The notes beneath the pieces were generated by a model. The model was not told the origin of the DNA. It worked only from the letters and a program-made list of their open reading frames with translations, and ran no database searches. From NCBI RefSeq assembly GCF_013046825.1, contig NZ_CP053187.1, positions 1,911,501 through 1,975,500 of the forward strand: 64,000 bases of DNA, read 5' to 3'. How positions within the stretch are numbered: position 1 is the stretch's first letter; every line of letters starts with the position of its first letter. Position numbers and translations under genes: made by a program. Shown here one piece after another: positions 43,547-53,267 of this stretch. This DNA comes from Turicibacter sanguinis (GTDB taxonomy: Bacteria; Bacillota_I; Bacilli_A; MOL361; Turicibacteraceae).

Positions 43547-44191
43547 ATGGTATCGAAGAAAAAAGCACTTGAAATCATTGATGTGATGGAAACATTATTT
43601 CCAGATGCGCACTGTGAATTAAATTTTAAAAATGAGTTTGAACTGGTATTAGCTGTTTTATTATCTGCCCAAACAACCGATAAAAGTGTTAATAAGCTAA
43701 CTCAAACGTTATTTGAGAAATATAAATGTCCAGAAGATTATATCAAGGTTCCGTTAAGTGAGCTTGAGCAAGATGTTAAAACGATTGGATTATATCGAAA
43801 TAAGGCGAAAAATATTCAAGCTTTGTCTCAAATCTTATTAGATAAATATGATGGAGTCGTTCCTTCGACATTTGAGGAACTCGTGAAACTACCAGGTGTT
43901 GGTCGAAAAACAGCCAATGTTGTTTTATCTGTTGGATTTGGAGTGCCACGTATAGCAGTAGATACACATGTTGAGCGTATCTCAAAGCGATTAGACTTTG
44001 CTAAAAAAGATGATACGGTCCTTGAAGTAGAAAATAGATTAATGAAGTTGATTCCAGAAAATAGATGGTCAAAAGCACACCATCTAATGATTTTCTTTGG
44101 TCGCTATCACTGCACGGCTAAGAATCCAAAATGTGAAACCTGTCCTTTGTTTGATGCATGTAAAGAAGGAAAAAAATTAATTAAAAAATAA
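43547..44191 (+). CDS. nth: Endonuclease III, base-excision repair glycosylase/AP lyase
   Basis: The 214-residue protein removes oxidised pyrimidines. It contains LLSAQTTDKSVNKLT near residue 39, the helix-hairpin-helix LPGVGRKTANVVL near 115 with its catalytic Lys, the catalytic Asp region VDTHVERIS near 141, and a C-terminal [4Fe-4S] site C-x6-C-x2-C-x5-C (CTAKNPKCETCPLFDAC). The length is normal. A bidirectional terminator separates it from ponA. Confidence 0.95.
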   Translation: MVSKKKALEIIDVMETLFPDAHCELNFKNEFELVLAVLLSAQTTDKSVNKLTQTLFEKYKCPEDYIKVPLSELEQDVKTIGLYRNKAKNIQALSQILLDKYDGVVPSTFEELVKLPGVGRKTANVVLSVGFGVPRIAVDTHVERISKRLDFAKKDDTVLEVENRLMKLIPENRWSKAHHLMIFFGRYHCTAKNPKCETCPLFDACKEGKKLIKK

Positions 44192-44227
44192 AAAAGAGAA
44201 ACGATTTAATCGTTTCTCTTTTTTTAT
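44190..44227. terminator. Bidirectional terminator between nth and ponA
   Basis: The stem AAGAGAAACGATT / AATCGTTTCTCTT with A residues on the left and T residues on the right can end both convergent units. Confidence 0.92.
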
Positions 44228-47200
44228 TTAGTTAAAGAAGTTAAACAATGTTCTGATGAAACTAATCGTTTGGGCTCCTACTGGAGTTGCTCGCTCATCA
44301 TCATCACCATCTCCATTTACGCCTGGATCTGGATTAATTGGATCTGGAATGACAGGCGTTTCTGGTGTTTCTGGTGTGGTACTAGCAGGTCCTTTTGAAA
44401 CCGTGATGGTTAACGTTGAACCTGGTGTAATAGCAGATCCAATACCCGGATTTGAACCGATGAATCCACCACTTGCAATTGTTTCATGATTTTCTTGGTT
44501 GACTTTAATTGAAATCGAATTCAGAGTTCCCCAAGCTTGATATTTATTAATGAAGTCTGAATCTGACTGATAGTTTGGAACGACTAACTGGCTAGTAGCT
44601 ACTTTGACATAAACGGTTGAACCAGGAGTTAATGTTCCACTGTTTGGAGAATTTGAAATGATAATTCCTTCAGCTACTGTTGTGCTTGGTTCGTCACTGA
44701 ATGAAATATTAATTCCATTAGAACTTCCCCAAGATTCAGCTTGTGCTTTTGTCCAACCAGCCATATCTGGAATACTAACTGGTTTAAAGCAATTCTCACA
44801 GTCTACTGTGATACTGTTTGAATTATTACTTGCTAGAGCCCCGTAATTTTCATAACGTGCACGAATATAGAAATCTGTATAGTAAGACATTTCACCGTAT
44901 CCAAGATCTTTTGTGAATGAATTATCACTTGTTGTTCCTAAGTGAACCTCATTGCCATCCATGTCTTTGGCATACACATCATAGACAGTTCCACCAATTG
45001 TATCTAATTGGAATTTCATCATGTAAAGTTGATCTTCTGGAACTTCAAGTTCTTTACAGCTACTTAACTTTGTACAGTTAGGTGTAATTGATTTATATTG
45101 ACTGATTAAGCTATTGATATAGTTATAATCTAGCGTATAAGTTTTAATGTGTTCCCAAGATAATTGAAGTTGGCTTCCATTATAAGATCCTGTTAAGTTT
45201 TGTGGTGTAGCTAATTGTTCAAAACGCGTTGAATAAGCAGATGGTTGACTACCTTTAGGGAATAATTCAGACGCTTTATAGGCATCCGGTGTTAAAGAAG
45301 AAGCTAATTGTACTTGTCCATCTTCTGCACCACTTTCCTTTTCAATTGTGACACTGACTACTGAATCAGGTCGAGTTGGTTCCACATATCCTGCTGGATT
45401 TAAATAAGACATCAGGTTTTTAAAGACATACCAAGGAGCTGATTGTTCGCTGTTTGAAATATAGTGTCCTTGGCTCGTATCGGTATAACCGGTCCAAATG
45501 GCTGCTGTGTATTCGCTTGAATATCCAACAAACCATGAGTCACGAATTGCATTGTCTGGCATTCCATATTTTTCACGAATTTCTTGTGGGAAGTTTGTTG
45601 TTCCTGTTTTACCTGATAAATACATACTTGTAACATTTGCCGTTTTCCCGGTTCCATCTGTCATAACCGTGTGTAACATATCCGTTATAATATAGGCTGT
45701 TTCAGGACTCATTGCTGTCTCAGATTTTTGATCGGCATAGATGGTTGTTCCGTCTGATAAGACGATTTTTTCAATGGTGATAGGTTCATTATATGTTCCA
45801 CCATTACCAAACGCTGCGTAAGCACCTGCCATATCAAGAGGAGAGAATCCTGTTTCAACTCCACCAATCGCTGTTGATTCATTTAATGTATCTTCAACTG
45901 GCATTCCAAGTCCTTGCGCAAATTCGGCTACTTTTTTATCCCCAACTGCATTAAATGCTTTAACAGCTGGGACATTTAATGATTTATTTAAAGCATTACG
46001 AATTGTCATACGTCCTTGATACATGTGGTTGTAGTTATGAACCATGACATCACTACCATTTTGGTAGGCATAATGATCATCGTTAATGGTTGTTCCTGAA
46101 CCCCATCCAAGATATTCAATGGCAGGACCATAAGCGAAAATTGGTTTTGCTGTTGAACCAGGTTGGCGCTGGATTTGTGTTGCTAAGTTAAACGTACGCT
46201 CACCCTCAGCACTTCCTCCCCCAATCGCTCTGATTTCTCCTGTTTTCGTATCCATGAATATAATTCCTGATTGTAAATCTTGTGGCCAAGTATAATATTG
46301 ATTTGTATTTTGTAAATCATAAACAAATGCTTGGGCGTATGGGTCCATTGTTGTATAAATTTGAAGTCCTGAATAAGGATCTAAACCGTATTTTTCTTGA
46401 ACTTCATTGATAACAACGTCAATAAATGACTGGTATTTTGTTTTATCATCGACACCGCTTGTTTGATAAGCCAACATATCAGTAATTGGTTTGGCAGCAG
46501 CTAGGGTTGCCATATCTTCAGTGATATATCCGTGTTTAACCATTAGTTTTAAAACGGTATTACGTCGAGTTTCACTTGCATCAGGATTGGTATCTGGTCG
46601 ATAAACGTTTGGTAATTGGACAATACCTGCAAGCGTTGCAGCTTCTGATAATGTTAAATCACTTGCATCCTTACCAAAGTAGTATTCAGACGCTTTTTGA
46701 ATTCCGTTTACACTTCCTCCAAAGGGCGAGAAGTTTAAGTAAGCTTCAATAATTTGCTCTTTTGTTAGTACTTTTTCAATTTGAATTGATAAGTAAATCT
46801 CTTTGATTTTACGATCAATACTTTTTTCACTAGTTAAGTGAGATTGTTTAATTAACTGTTGAGTTAAGGTACTAGCCCCTTGGTCAAAATCACCTGATTT
46901 TAAGTTTGTTATTAAAGCAACTAAAAAACGTTGCCAGTCTACACCGTGATGTTCAAAGAATTTTGAATCTTCTACAGAGACAATGGCATCAATTAAAACA
47001 GGAGAGATTTGGTCATAGGTTACCCACTCACGTTTTTGAACACCAAGTTCATCAATAACATTTCCATCTTTATCATAAATATAACTTGATTCTGTCGCAT
47101 AGATTTTTGAAATATCTAATTCTGGAGCAGTTTCAATCGTTTTGAAAATGATGAAACCACCAATCATCATTGCTGCGATTCCCCCCAATAAGACAACCAA

Positions 47201-47278
47201 TAGGAATCCTTTTAAAATCGTTCCAACCGATTGAAATAGGGTGAGAGAAAATTTTTGTGCACCTTTATTTTTCTTCAT
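44228..47278 (-). CDS. ponA: Class A penicillin-binding protein (PBP1) with FN3-like and PASTA domains
   Basis: The 1016-residue protein polymerises and cross-links peptidoglycan. One membrane segment lies near residues 25-50. The GT51 glycosyltransferase follows, with EDSKFFEHHGVDWQR near 100 and QGASTLTQQLIKQ near 133. The transpeptidase has SxxK as GSTAKPIF near 373, an SxN-type KSLNVPAV and KTGTTNF near 555. A fibronectin-like stretch lies near 690, two PASTA-like repeats start near 831 and 896, and a Pro/acid-rich tail ends the chain. ATG 47278 lies eight bases after AAGGCGG. It is co-transcribed with recU, as in Bacillus. Confidence 0.95.
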   Translation of the reverse strand: MKKNKGAQKFSLTLFQSVGTILKGFLLVVLLGGIAAMMIGGFIIFKTIETAPELDISKIYATESSYIYDKDGNVIDELGVQKREWVTYDQISPVLIDAIVSVEDSKFFEHHGVDWQRFLVALITNLKSGDFDQGASTLTQQLIKQSHLTSEKSIDRKIKEIYLSIQIEKVLTKEQIIEAYLNFSPFGGSVNGIQKASEYYFGKDASDLTLSEAATLAGIVQLPNVYRPDTNPDASETRRNTVLKLMVKHGYITEDMATLAAAKPITDMLAYQTSGVDDKTKYQSFIDVVINEVQEKYGLDPYSGLQIYTTMDPYAQAFVYDLQNTNQYYTWPQDLQSGIIFMDTKTGEIRAIGGGSAEGERTFNLATQIQRQPGSTAKPIFAYGPAIEYLGWGSGTTINDDHYAYQNGSDVMVHNYNHMYQGRMTIRNALNKSLNVPAVKAFNAVGDKKVAEFAQGLGMPVEDTLNESTAIGGVETGFSPLDMAGAYAAFGNGGTYNEPITIEKIVLSDGTTIYADQKSETAMSPETAYIITDMLHTVMTDGTGKTANVTSMYLSGKTGTTNFPQEIREKYGMPDNAIRDSWFVGYSSEYTAAIWTGYTDTSQGHYISNSEQSAPWYVFKNLMSYLNPAGYVEPTRPDSVVSVTIEKESGAEDGQVQLASSLTPDAYKASELFPKGSQPSAYSTRFEQLATPQNLTGSYNGSQLQLSWEHIKTYTLDYNYINSLISQYKSITPNCTKLSSCKELEVPEDQLYMMKFQLDTIGGTVYDVYAKDMDGNEVHLGTTSDNSFTKDLGYGEMSYYTDFYIRARYENYGALASNNSNSITVDCENCFKPVSIPDMAGWTKAQAESWGSSNGINISFSDEPSTTVAEGIIISNSPNSGTLTPGSTVYVKVATSQLVVPNYQSDSDFINKYQAWGTLNSISIKVNQENHETIASGGFIGSNPGIGSAITPGSTLTITVSKGPASTTPETPETPVIPDPINPDPGVNGDGDDDERATPVGAQTISFIRTLFNFFN

Positions 47279-47300
47279 CAACGTCACCGCCTTTTATTTT

Positions 47301-47888
47301 TTATAAGAATAATTCTTCTACCACTTTTAAATAATCAATTCTTGGATACGCTCCTTCATTGATTAAGGTTGCATGCTCCAAAAACTCCTCACGTTTTATC
47401 GAACGTCTACTACCTAGTTTATATTGTTGCCAAAACTCGATGAGCTTTTCACCAGGAAGTAAATAAATTTCATTAAATTTAGAAAATTTGACAAGTAAAA
47501 AGACAATCCCCCCATGTTTTAAAACTTGAGCCATATGTTCTACCTGATGTGCGTGGAGATTTTGAAGAGGGAAAATAGTTACATTAGATGTTTCTTTTGC
47601 TTCAAAATCGATATAGTGTCCTTTGAAAATGCCATTAAAATCTGTTGTTGACGGCGTTCTAAAATAGGCTTCTGTTATAACAGCAGCCGCACGTTTTGGA
47701 TAGTTTACTTTAACAATTTGCACAGGTGTTGGTTTTTTATGAATGACCGCTTTATTTGTGGATAAATAATATTCATTTGAACGATTTAAATCATCTTCAA
47801 AAGACATTCCACGTTTTCCAAAAGTAATCGTTTTTTCACTTGAAGATTTAGAGATAACAGTTGATTTTTTTTTGTGGGGATAATTCAC
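47301..47888 (-). CDS. recU: Holliday junction resolvase RecU
   Basis: The 195-residue protein cuts Holliday junctions in recombination and chromosome segregation. Conserved features include GKRGMSFEDDLNRSNEYYL near residue 22, HKKPTPVQIVKV near 49, TTDFNGIFKGHYIDFEAKET near 80 with catalytic acidic and Lys residues, and HQVEHM near 113. GTG 47888 was chosen because its product aligns with the start of Bacillus RecU, and AGGAGG lies 11 bases upstream; an in-frame GTG at 47900 overlaps that site. Confidence 0.92.
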   Translation of the reverse strand: MNYPHKKKSTVISKSSSEKTITFGKRGMSFEDDLNRSNEYYLSTNKAVIHKKPTPVQIVKVNYPKRAAAVITEAYFRTPSTTDFNGIFKGHYIDFEAKETSNVTIFPLQNLHAHQVEHMAQVLKHGGIVFLLVKFSKFNEIYLLPGEKLIEFWQQYKLGSRRSIKREEFLEHATLINEGAYPRIDYLKVVEELFL

Positions 47889-48016
47889 TGGGCTATACAC
47901 CTCCTAATTGTATATCTTATCAAAAAAAAGGAAAAAAAGCTAATCTTACATAAGATTTCATATTAATATTGAAAGGAATTTGGTAGATAAAATAAAAAAA
48001 TAGAATTTATTTACAA

Positions 48017-48045
48017 TTGACTTTTATTTTGAAATTTGCCATAAT
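48017..48045 (+). promoter_or_regulatory. rnpB promoter
   Basis: TTGACT (48017-48022) and CATAAT (48040-48045) are separated by 17 bases. Transcription would start near 48052, the predicted RNA 5' end. Confidence 0.78.
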
Positions 48046-48051
48046 ATAAAA

Positions 48052-48449
48052 TGTAACATTCGGGTAATTGCAGTGTCTTATGACATTGAGGAAAGTCCAT
48101 GCTCGCACAACCTGCGATGGTTGTAGTGATCGTGCCTAACCAAACAATAAGTTAGGGCAGTCAAGTATGTGACTGACGGCTGGGAAAGCACCTAAGTCTT
48201 TGGATATGGTGTGATTACCTTTAAAAGTGCCACAGTGACGATAACTGTCGGAAACGGCAGAGTGGAACGGGTAAACCCCACGAGCGAGAAACCCAAATTT
48301 GGTAGGGGCACTTCTAAAGCGGAACTGAACGCGTATGGAAGGTAGAGAGTTATTCTCTACAGACAGATAATTACCACCTGAGTACGAGGAGGCATCCGTA
48401 TGTAGTACAACGGTACAGAACATGGCTTACAGAATGTTATCTATGCATT
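48052..48449 (+). ncRNA. rnpB: RNase P RNA, Bacillus-type (class B)
   Basis: The conserved core blocks of the catalytic RNA are readable: GAGGAAAGTCCATGCTCGC near 48089, AGAGTGGAACGGGTAAACC near 48260 followed by ACGAGCGAGAAACCC, and ACAGAACATGGCTTACAGAA near 48414. The ends can pair (AACATTC near 48055 with GAATGTT near 48432) to form helix P1. The size of about 400 nt and the overall order match type B of Firmicutes. The exact ends are approximate. An 95-codon open frame on the other strand is only a shadow of this RNA. Confidence 0.96.
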
Positions 48450-48463
48450 TAATAAAAACACAG

Positions 48464-48492
48464 CACACAACAAGATTTGTTGTGTTTTTTTG
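48464..48492 (+). terminator. rnpB terminator
   Basis: The stem ACACAACAA / TTGTTGTGT with a small loop is followed by seven T. Confidence 0.9.
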
Positions 48493-48691
48493 TTTATAAC
48501 AAAATATAAAATGTATGAATTATTTAAATTAACTAAACATATGAAAGATAAAGACAATCAATATAACTGGAAAAAACAAGATAAATTTGATAGTTTCGGT
48601 ATAAAAATACTTATATTCACTTTTTAAATAAATATAGGTATGCTATTATTAATTTAGTTTGTTTTTATGGATGTTACGGGAGGTGTTGGAA

Positions 48692-49552
48692 ATGGATTTT
48701 TCAAATAAAGAAAGTAATCAAAAATTAGCTGATTATTTGCGTGAACAACGTTTGAATCGAAGTTTAAATTTAGACGATGTCTCTGACAAAATAGGGGTTC
48801 CGATTCAACATTTAAAGAATATTGAAAGTGGCGATTTTTCAAGATTTGATGAGTTTTATTTAAAAATGTATATTAAAAAATATGCTAGTTTTTTATCTTT
48901 AAATGTAGATGAAATTTATCAATCTTTCTATGGTGAACAAATAAAACGAGAAGTTGAAGTTAAAATTAAAAAACAGAAGACAGAGAAGCGAACACGTAAT
49001 TTTGGTCGCCTTGGTGGAATTGTTGCTGCCATATTAGTGATTGGTTTAGGTGGGTATTTTGTGATCGACATGATTAAAGCGGCTTCAGAAAAACCAACCG
49101 AAGAAGTTGTGATTAAAAATCCAAACTCATCTGAATTGATTAATGAACCAACAAAAAATACAGAAAATGAAGAAAAAAAAGATGCAGAAATGGTAGAACC
49201 GGAAATTTCGTTACCAAAAACAACCATATCGAAAGTATCACAAAACAATCAATCAACGATTTATGATGTGATGTCTGAGGGTGAGCAATTAGATTTAAAA
49301 ATGGTATTTAACAATGATTGTTGGTTAAATGCAACGATGAATAATCAAAGTATTATTCCTGGGGAAACTTATCGAACTAATGATGTCTTTGAGTATACGT
49401 TTACTAAAGATATGCTAACCAATAATGAGGGAGTTTTAGAATTTAATATCGGTAATGTAACCGGATTAGAGATGATGATTAATGGAGAGCTAGTTAGCAT
49501 TGACGAGACGGTTCCTCATCAATACATTACACTAAATATGAAAGTAAAATAG
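48692..49552 (+). CDS. rodZ: RodZ-like helix-turn-helix membrane protein
   Basis: The 286-residue protein has an N-terminal helix-turn-helix of the RodZ type (LADYLREQRLNRSLNLDDVS, about residues 12-70), a basic linker, one membrane helix near 107-127 and an exported region with a DUF4115-like C-terminus. RodZ links MreB filaments to the membrane to keep rod shape. It precedes pgsA, as ymfM does in Bacillus. ATG 48692 lies eight bases after GGGAGG, and earlier in-frame starts lack such a site. Confidence 0.85.
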   Translation: MDFSNKESNQKLADYLREQRLNRSLNLDDVSDKIGVPIQHLKNIESGDFSRFDEFYLKMYIKKYASFLSLNVDEIYQSFYGEQIKREVEVKIKKQKTEKRTRNFGRLGGIVAAILVIGLGGYFVIDMIKAASEKPTEEVVIKNPNSSELINEPTKNTENEEKKDAEMVEPEISLPKTTISKVSQNNQSTIYDVMSEGEQLDLKMVFNNDCWLNATMNNQSIIPGETYRTNDVFEYTFTKDMLTNNEGVLEFNIGNVTGLEMMINGELVSIDETVPHQYITLNMKVK

Positions 49553-49561
49553 GTGAAAGTT

Positions 49562-50143
49562 ATGAATTTAGCAAATAAGTTGACACTATTACGTGTGATT
49601 TTAATTCCATTTTTTATTGTTTGTTTTTATATCCCAAATTTAGTTTTTAATGTTGTAAATCTAAATGATTATCAAATTCCATTTGCAAATATTTTAGCGT
49701 TAATTATCTTTTTAGTTGCCGCAATTACGGATTTTATTGATGGATATATTGCGCGTAAATATAATATGATTACAGATTTTGGGAAGTTTATGGATCCATT
49801 GGCAGATAAGTTATTAGTAACAGCCGCTTTATTAATGTTACTTGAAAATACATTAATTTCTGGTTGGGTTGTGTTTGTTATTTTAGCACGTGAATTTATT
49901 GTAACAGGGTTCAGAACCATTGCAGCTTCAAAAGGTGTTGTGATTGCAGCAGGATGGTTAGGGAAAATCAAAACAGTTGTTCAATTTATTATGATTTCAA
50001 CGTTATTATTATTAAATTATCCATTTGAGTTATTAAATTTACCAGTGGATCAAATCTTTGTAGCCTTAGCTGTTATTTTAACCTTAGCTTCAGGGGTTGA
50101 GTATATTTACAAAAATCTTCATATTTTTGATGGGGCAAAATAA
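49562..50143 (+). CDS. pgsA: CDP-diacylglycerol-glycerol-3-phosphate 3-phosphatidyltransferase
   Basis: The 193-residue membrane protein makes phosphatidylglycerol phosphate. The CDP-alcohol phosphotransferase motif D-x2-DG-x2-AR-x8-G-x3-D-x3-D is visible as DFIDGYIARKYNMITDFGKFMDPLAD near residues 58-85. Four or more membrane helices surround it. ATG 49562 lies six bases after AGGTG; the in-frame GTG at 49553 falls in that site. cinA, usually between pgsA and recA in Bacillus, is absent. Confidence 0.93.
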   Translation: MNLANKLTLLRVILIPFFIVCFYIPNLVFNVVNLNDYQIPFANILALIIFLVAAITDFIDGYIARKYNMITDFGKFMDPLADKLLVTAALLMLLENTLISGWVVFVILAREFIVTGFRTIAASKGVVIAAGWLGKIKTVVQFIMISTLLLLNYPFELLNLPVDQIFVALAVILTLASGVEYIYKNLHIFDGAK

Positions 50144-50152
50144 ATATTTTTT

Positions 50153-50181
50153 AAAAAAGCGAATTTTTGTTCGCTTTTTTG
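50153..50181 (+). terminator. Terminator after pgsA
   Basis: The stem AAAAAGCGAA / TTCGCTTTTTT around a T-rich loop ends in T residues. Confidence 0.85.
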
Positions 50182-50199
50182 TTGCGCTAAAATAAAAAA

Positions 50200-50217
50200 T
50201 AGTTTATTATTAAACTA
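50200..50217. repeat. Inverted repeat upstream of recA
   Basis: TAGTTTA and TAAACTA form perfect 7-base arms around TTAT. It lies 73-90 bases before the recA start. It is not a CGAAC-N4-GTTCG LexA box. It could be an operator or chance in AT-rich DNA. Confidence 0.45.
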
Positions 50218-50289
50218 AATTAAAGGAAATAGTCAACAAAATGGGTATGTTATAAGTAGATAAATAATGAAAGTGGAGGATTAAAATAT

Positions 50290-51327
50290 ATGAGTAATAA
50301 TCGCGAAGCAGCTTTAATGCAGGCGCTTAAAAGTATTGAAAAGCAGTACGGAAAAGGATCTGTCATGAAGCTAGGTGAAAAAACAGATACAAGAATTGAA
50401 GTTGTTTCTTCAGGTTCATTAGCACTTGACTCTGCTTTAGGTGTTGGAGGTTATCCTCGAGGACGTGTTATTGAAATTTATGGACCAGAAAGTTCAGGGA
50501 AAACAACATTTGCGTTACATGCCATTGCAGAGGTACAAAAAAAAGGTGGAACAGCTGCGTTTATTGATGCAGAACATGCGTTGGATCCAGCTTATGCTGA
50601 AAAATTAGGAGTCGATACGGATGAATTATTAGTGTCGCAACCTGATACAGGTGAGCAGGCATTAGAAATTGCTGAAGCTTTAGTTCGAAGTGGAGCGATT
50701 GATATTTTAGTTATTGACTCAGTTGCCGCTTTAGTACCACGTGCTGAAATTGAAGGTGAGATGGGTGATTCACACGTCGGATTACAAGCACGATTAATGT
50801 CTCAGGCACTGCGTAAATTATCAGGTGCGATTAACACGACCAAAACCATCGCTATTTTCATTAATCAAATCCGTGAAAAAGTGGGGATTATGTTTGGTAA
50901 CCCTGAAGTAACACCAGGGGGGCGTGCCTTAAAATTCTATTCAACGATTCGTCTTGAAGTACGTCGTGGAGAACAAATCAAGTTAGGAACAGATATTGTT
51001 GGAAACGTTGCGAAAATTAAAGTCGTGAAAAATAAAGTTGCTCCACCTTTTAAAACAGTTGAAGTAGATGTCATGTATGGTGAAGGGGTTTCTAAACAAG
51101 GAGAGATTCTTGATTTAGCTGTTGAATATAATATCATTGAGAAGAGTGGTTCTTGGTACTCATATAACGGTGAGAAATTAGGACAAGGACGTGAAAATGC
51201 TAAATTGTTCTTAAAAGAGAATCCATTTGTGATGGAAGAAGTAGCCGAATTAATTCGTGCTGAATTAAATATTGCAACAGATACGGTGCAAAATACTGGT
51301 TTAGATTTAAATTTTGATGAAGAATAA
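50290..51327 (+). CDS. recA: Recombinase RecA
   Basis: The 345-residue protein carries out homologous strand exchange and activates LexA self-cleavage. Walker [10 protein letters not shown] lies near residue 66, the Walker B-like region [19 protein letters not shown] near 139, and the DNA-binding loop region [17 protein letters not shown] near 211. The acidic C-terminus is typical. GTGGAGG precedes the start by eight bases. It stands between two terminators as its own unit, and unlike the lexA region shows no canonical LexA box upstream. Confidence 0.97.
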   Translation: MSNNREAALMQALKSIEKQYGKGSVMKLGEKTDTRIEVVSSGSLALDSALGVGGYPRGRVIEIYGPESSGKTTFALHAIAEVQKKGGTAAFIDAEHALDPAYAEKLGVDTDELLVSQPDTGEQALEIAEALVRSGAIDILVIDSVAALVPRAEIEGEMGDSHVGLQARLMSQALRKLSGAINTTKTIAIFINQIREKVGIMFGNPEVTPGGRALKFYSTIRLEVRRGEQIKLGTDIVGNVAKIKVVKNKVAPPFKTVEVDVMYGEGVSKQGEILDLAVEYNIIEKSGSWYSYNGEKLGQGRENAKLFLKENPFVMEEVAELIRAELNIATDTVQNTGLDLNFDEE

Positions 51328-51333
51328 AAATAA

Positions 51334-51366
51334 AAAGAAGCGTTTATTATAAACGCTTCTTTTTTG
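51334..51366 (+). terminator. Terminator after recA
   Basis: A perfect stem AGAAGCGTTTA / TAAACGCTTCT with a TTA loop is followed by T residues. Confidence 0.93.
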
Positions 51367-51478
51367 TATAAAAAAGTAATAAATAGTAGAAAATAAGGAA
51401 GATTTGTAAAACAAATTCACCTTTTTAAGAAGATAAGAAAAATTAGGAAACAGTTTTTGTTTGTTTGTTGTGGAATTC

Positions 51479-51507
51479 TTGACATGTTATTACAATAATA
51501 TTAAAAT
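51479..51507 (+). promoter_or_regulatory. rny promoter
   Basis: A perfect TTGACA (51479-51484) and TAAAAT (51502-51507) are separated by 17 bases, about 105 bases before the rny start. Confidence 0.75.
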
Positions 51508-51611
51508 AAATAATGTAGTATTATATCGTAATACTAATTATCTTCAAACTATAGAACCGTTTAGTAGATCTATGGCGGATAATTTGATATTAATTAATTG
51601 GAGGTGCGCAT

Positions 51612-53165
51612 ATGCTAGAAATTATCATCTCCATTTTGCTAGTAGGGATAGGGTTAGTTATTGGGAATTTTAGAGGAAAGAAAGTCTATCAAGCTGAGAT
51701 GGAACGAGCTGAACAATCGGCAGGACATATCATCTCAAAAGCAGAAAAAGAAGCTGAATCAAAAAAGAAAGAAGCGCTTTTAGAAACTAAGGAGGAAGTT
51801 CAAAAACTTAAAGTTGATGCAGAGCGCGACATTAAGGAAAAGAAAACGGAACTTGTTCGTTTAGAAGAACGTTTAGTACAACGAGAAGAAACAATAGATC
51901 GTCGAATTTTAAACTTAGAAAAACGTGAGATTGCTCTTGAAAAGAAAGATGAAGCTATAGCAGAAAAACAACTCGAACTAAAAGAACTAGAAAGCAAAGT
52001 GGAAGAAACTTTAGAAGAACAACGTCAAAAATTAGTTGAAATTTCGGGCTTAACAACAGATGGAGCACGAGAAATCATCTTTAGACGTGTAGAAGATGAA
52101 ATGTCTCATGAAGTAGCGAAGTACATTAAAGAAGAAGAAGAAAAAGCTCGTTTAGAGGCTGATAAAAAAGCTAAAGAGTTAATTGTACTGGCTATTCAAA
52201 AATATGCATCAGAACAGACAAGTGACTATAGTGTCAATGTTGTTAACTTACCAAGTGATGAAATGAAAGGTCGAATCATTGGTCGTGAAGGTCGAAATAT
52301 ACGTACGATTGAATCATTAACGGGGGTAGATTTAATCATTGATGATACACCAGAAGCGGTCGTTTTATCATGTTTTGATCCAATTCGTCGTGAAGTGGCT
52401 CGTATTACATTAGAGACACTTGTTCAAGATGGAAGAATTCATCCTGCACGTATCGAAGAAATTGTTGAAAAAACACGTCGTGAAGTCGATTTACGCATCC
52501 GAGAATACGGTGAAAATGCTGTATTTGAAGTTGGAATCGGGAAAGTTCATCCTGATTTAATGAAAATTTTAGGACGTTTAAATTACCGTACAAGTTACGG
52601 ACAAAATGTATTGAAACACTCTATGGAAGTTGCCTTCTTATCGGGTATTATTGCAGCTGAATTAGGTGAAGATGTAAAGCTTGCTAAACGTGCTGGTTTA
52701 TTGCATGACATCGGAAAAGCAGTGGATCATGAGGTAGAAGGAAGCCACGTAGAGATTGGAATTGAATTAGCAACAAGATATCGTGAACACCCAGTTGTTA
52801 TAGATGGAATTGCATCGCATCATGGTGATGTAGAACCGAAGAGTTTAATTGCAGTTATTGTTGCTGCAGCGGATACTTTATCTGCTGCTCGTCCAGGAGC
52901 ACGTAGTGAATCCCTTGAAAATTATGTTAAACGTTTAGAACAACTTGAAAATATCGCTTGTCGATTTGAAGGGGTTGAAAAGGCGTTTGCCATTCAAGCA
53001 GGTCGTGAAGTACGTGTGGCTGTTATTCCTGAACAATTAGATGATGTTCAAGCTCATCAAGTTGCGCGCGAAATTCGTCAAACAATCGAAAATGAACTAG
53101 AATATCCAGGAAATATTAAAATTACGGTAATTCGAGAAACTCGAGCTGTTGAAACAGCTAGATAA
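51612..53165 (+). CDS. rny: Ribonuclease Y
   Basis: The 517-residue protein is the membrane-bound endoribonuclease that starts mRNA decay in Firmicutes. It has an N-terminal membrane helix (residues about 2-20), a long charged coiled coil (about 25-190), a KH RNA-binding domain with [15 protein letters not shown] near 219 and an HD domain with [12 protein letters not shown] near 335 and [12 protein letters not shown] near 363. GGAGG precedes the ATG. It is followed by a terminator and then ymdB, its usual neighbour. Confidence 0.96.
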   Translation: MLEIIISILLVGIGLVIGNFRGKKVYQAEMERAEQSAGHIISKAEKEAESKKKEALLETKEEVQKLKVDAERDIKEKKTELVRLEERLVQREETIDRRILNLEKREIALEKKDEAIAEKQLELKELESKVEETLEEQRQKLVEISGLTTDGAREIIFRRVEDEMSHEVAKYIKEEEEKARLEADKKAKELIVLAIQKYASEQTSDYSVNVVNLPSDEMKGRIIGREGRNIRTIESLTGVDLIIDDTPEAVVLSCFDPIRREVARITLETLVQDGRIHPARIEEIVEKTRREVDLRIREYGENAVFEVGIGKVHPDLMKILGRLNYRTSYGQNVLKHSMEVAFLSGIIAAELGEDVKLAKRAGLLHDIGKAVDHEVEGSHVEIGIELATRYREHPVVIDGIASHHGDVEPKSLIAVIVAAADTLSAARPGARSESLENYVKRLEQLENIACRFEGVEKAFAIQAGREVRVAVIPEQLDDVQAHQVAREIRQTIENELEYPGNIKITVIRETRAVETAR

Positions 53166-53184
53166 TTGTTCATATGATGGATTT

Positions 53185-53221
53185 AAAAGCTATTGATGCT
53201 GTCGTATCAATAGCTTTTTAA
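53185..53221 (+). terminator. Terminator after rny
   Basis: The stem AAAAGCTATTGAT / ATCAATAGCTTTT with loop GCTGTCGT is followed by T residues. Confidence 0.88.
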
Positions 53222-53267
53222 TGTTAAAAAAATATTGCTACAAGATGCTACAAGAAAGGCTGATATC

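Noticed and set aside
44256-44489. Plus-strand open frame opposite the end of ponA
   Set aside because: It mirrors the low-complexity Pro/Gly/acidic tail of PBP1 and has no start signals.
48136-48423. 95-codon open frame on the minus strand
   Set aside because: It lies wholly inside the RNase P RNA gene, whose conserved blocks explain the sequence.
51461-51673. Small plus-strand open frame before rny
   Set aside because: It overlaps the rny promoter, ribosome-binding site and start in another frame and has no ribosome-binding site of its own.
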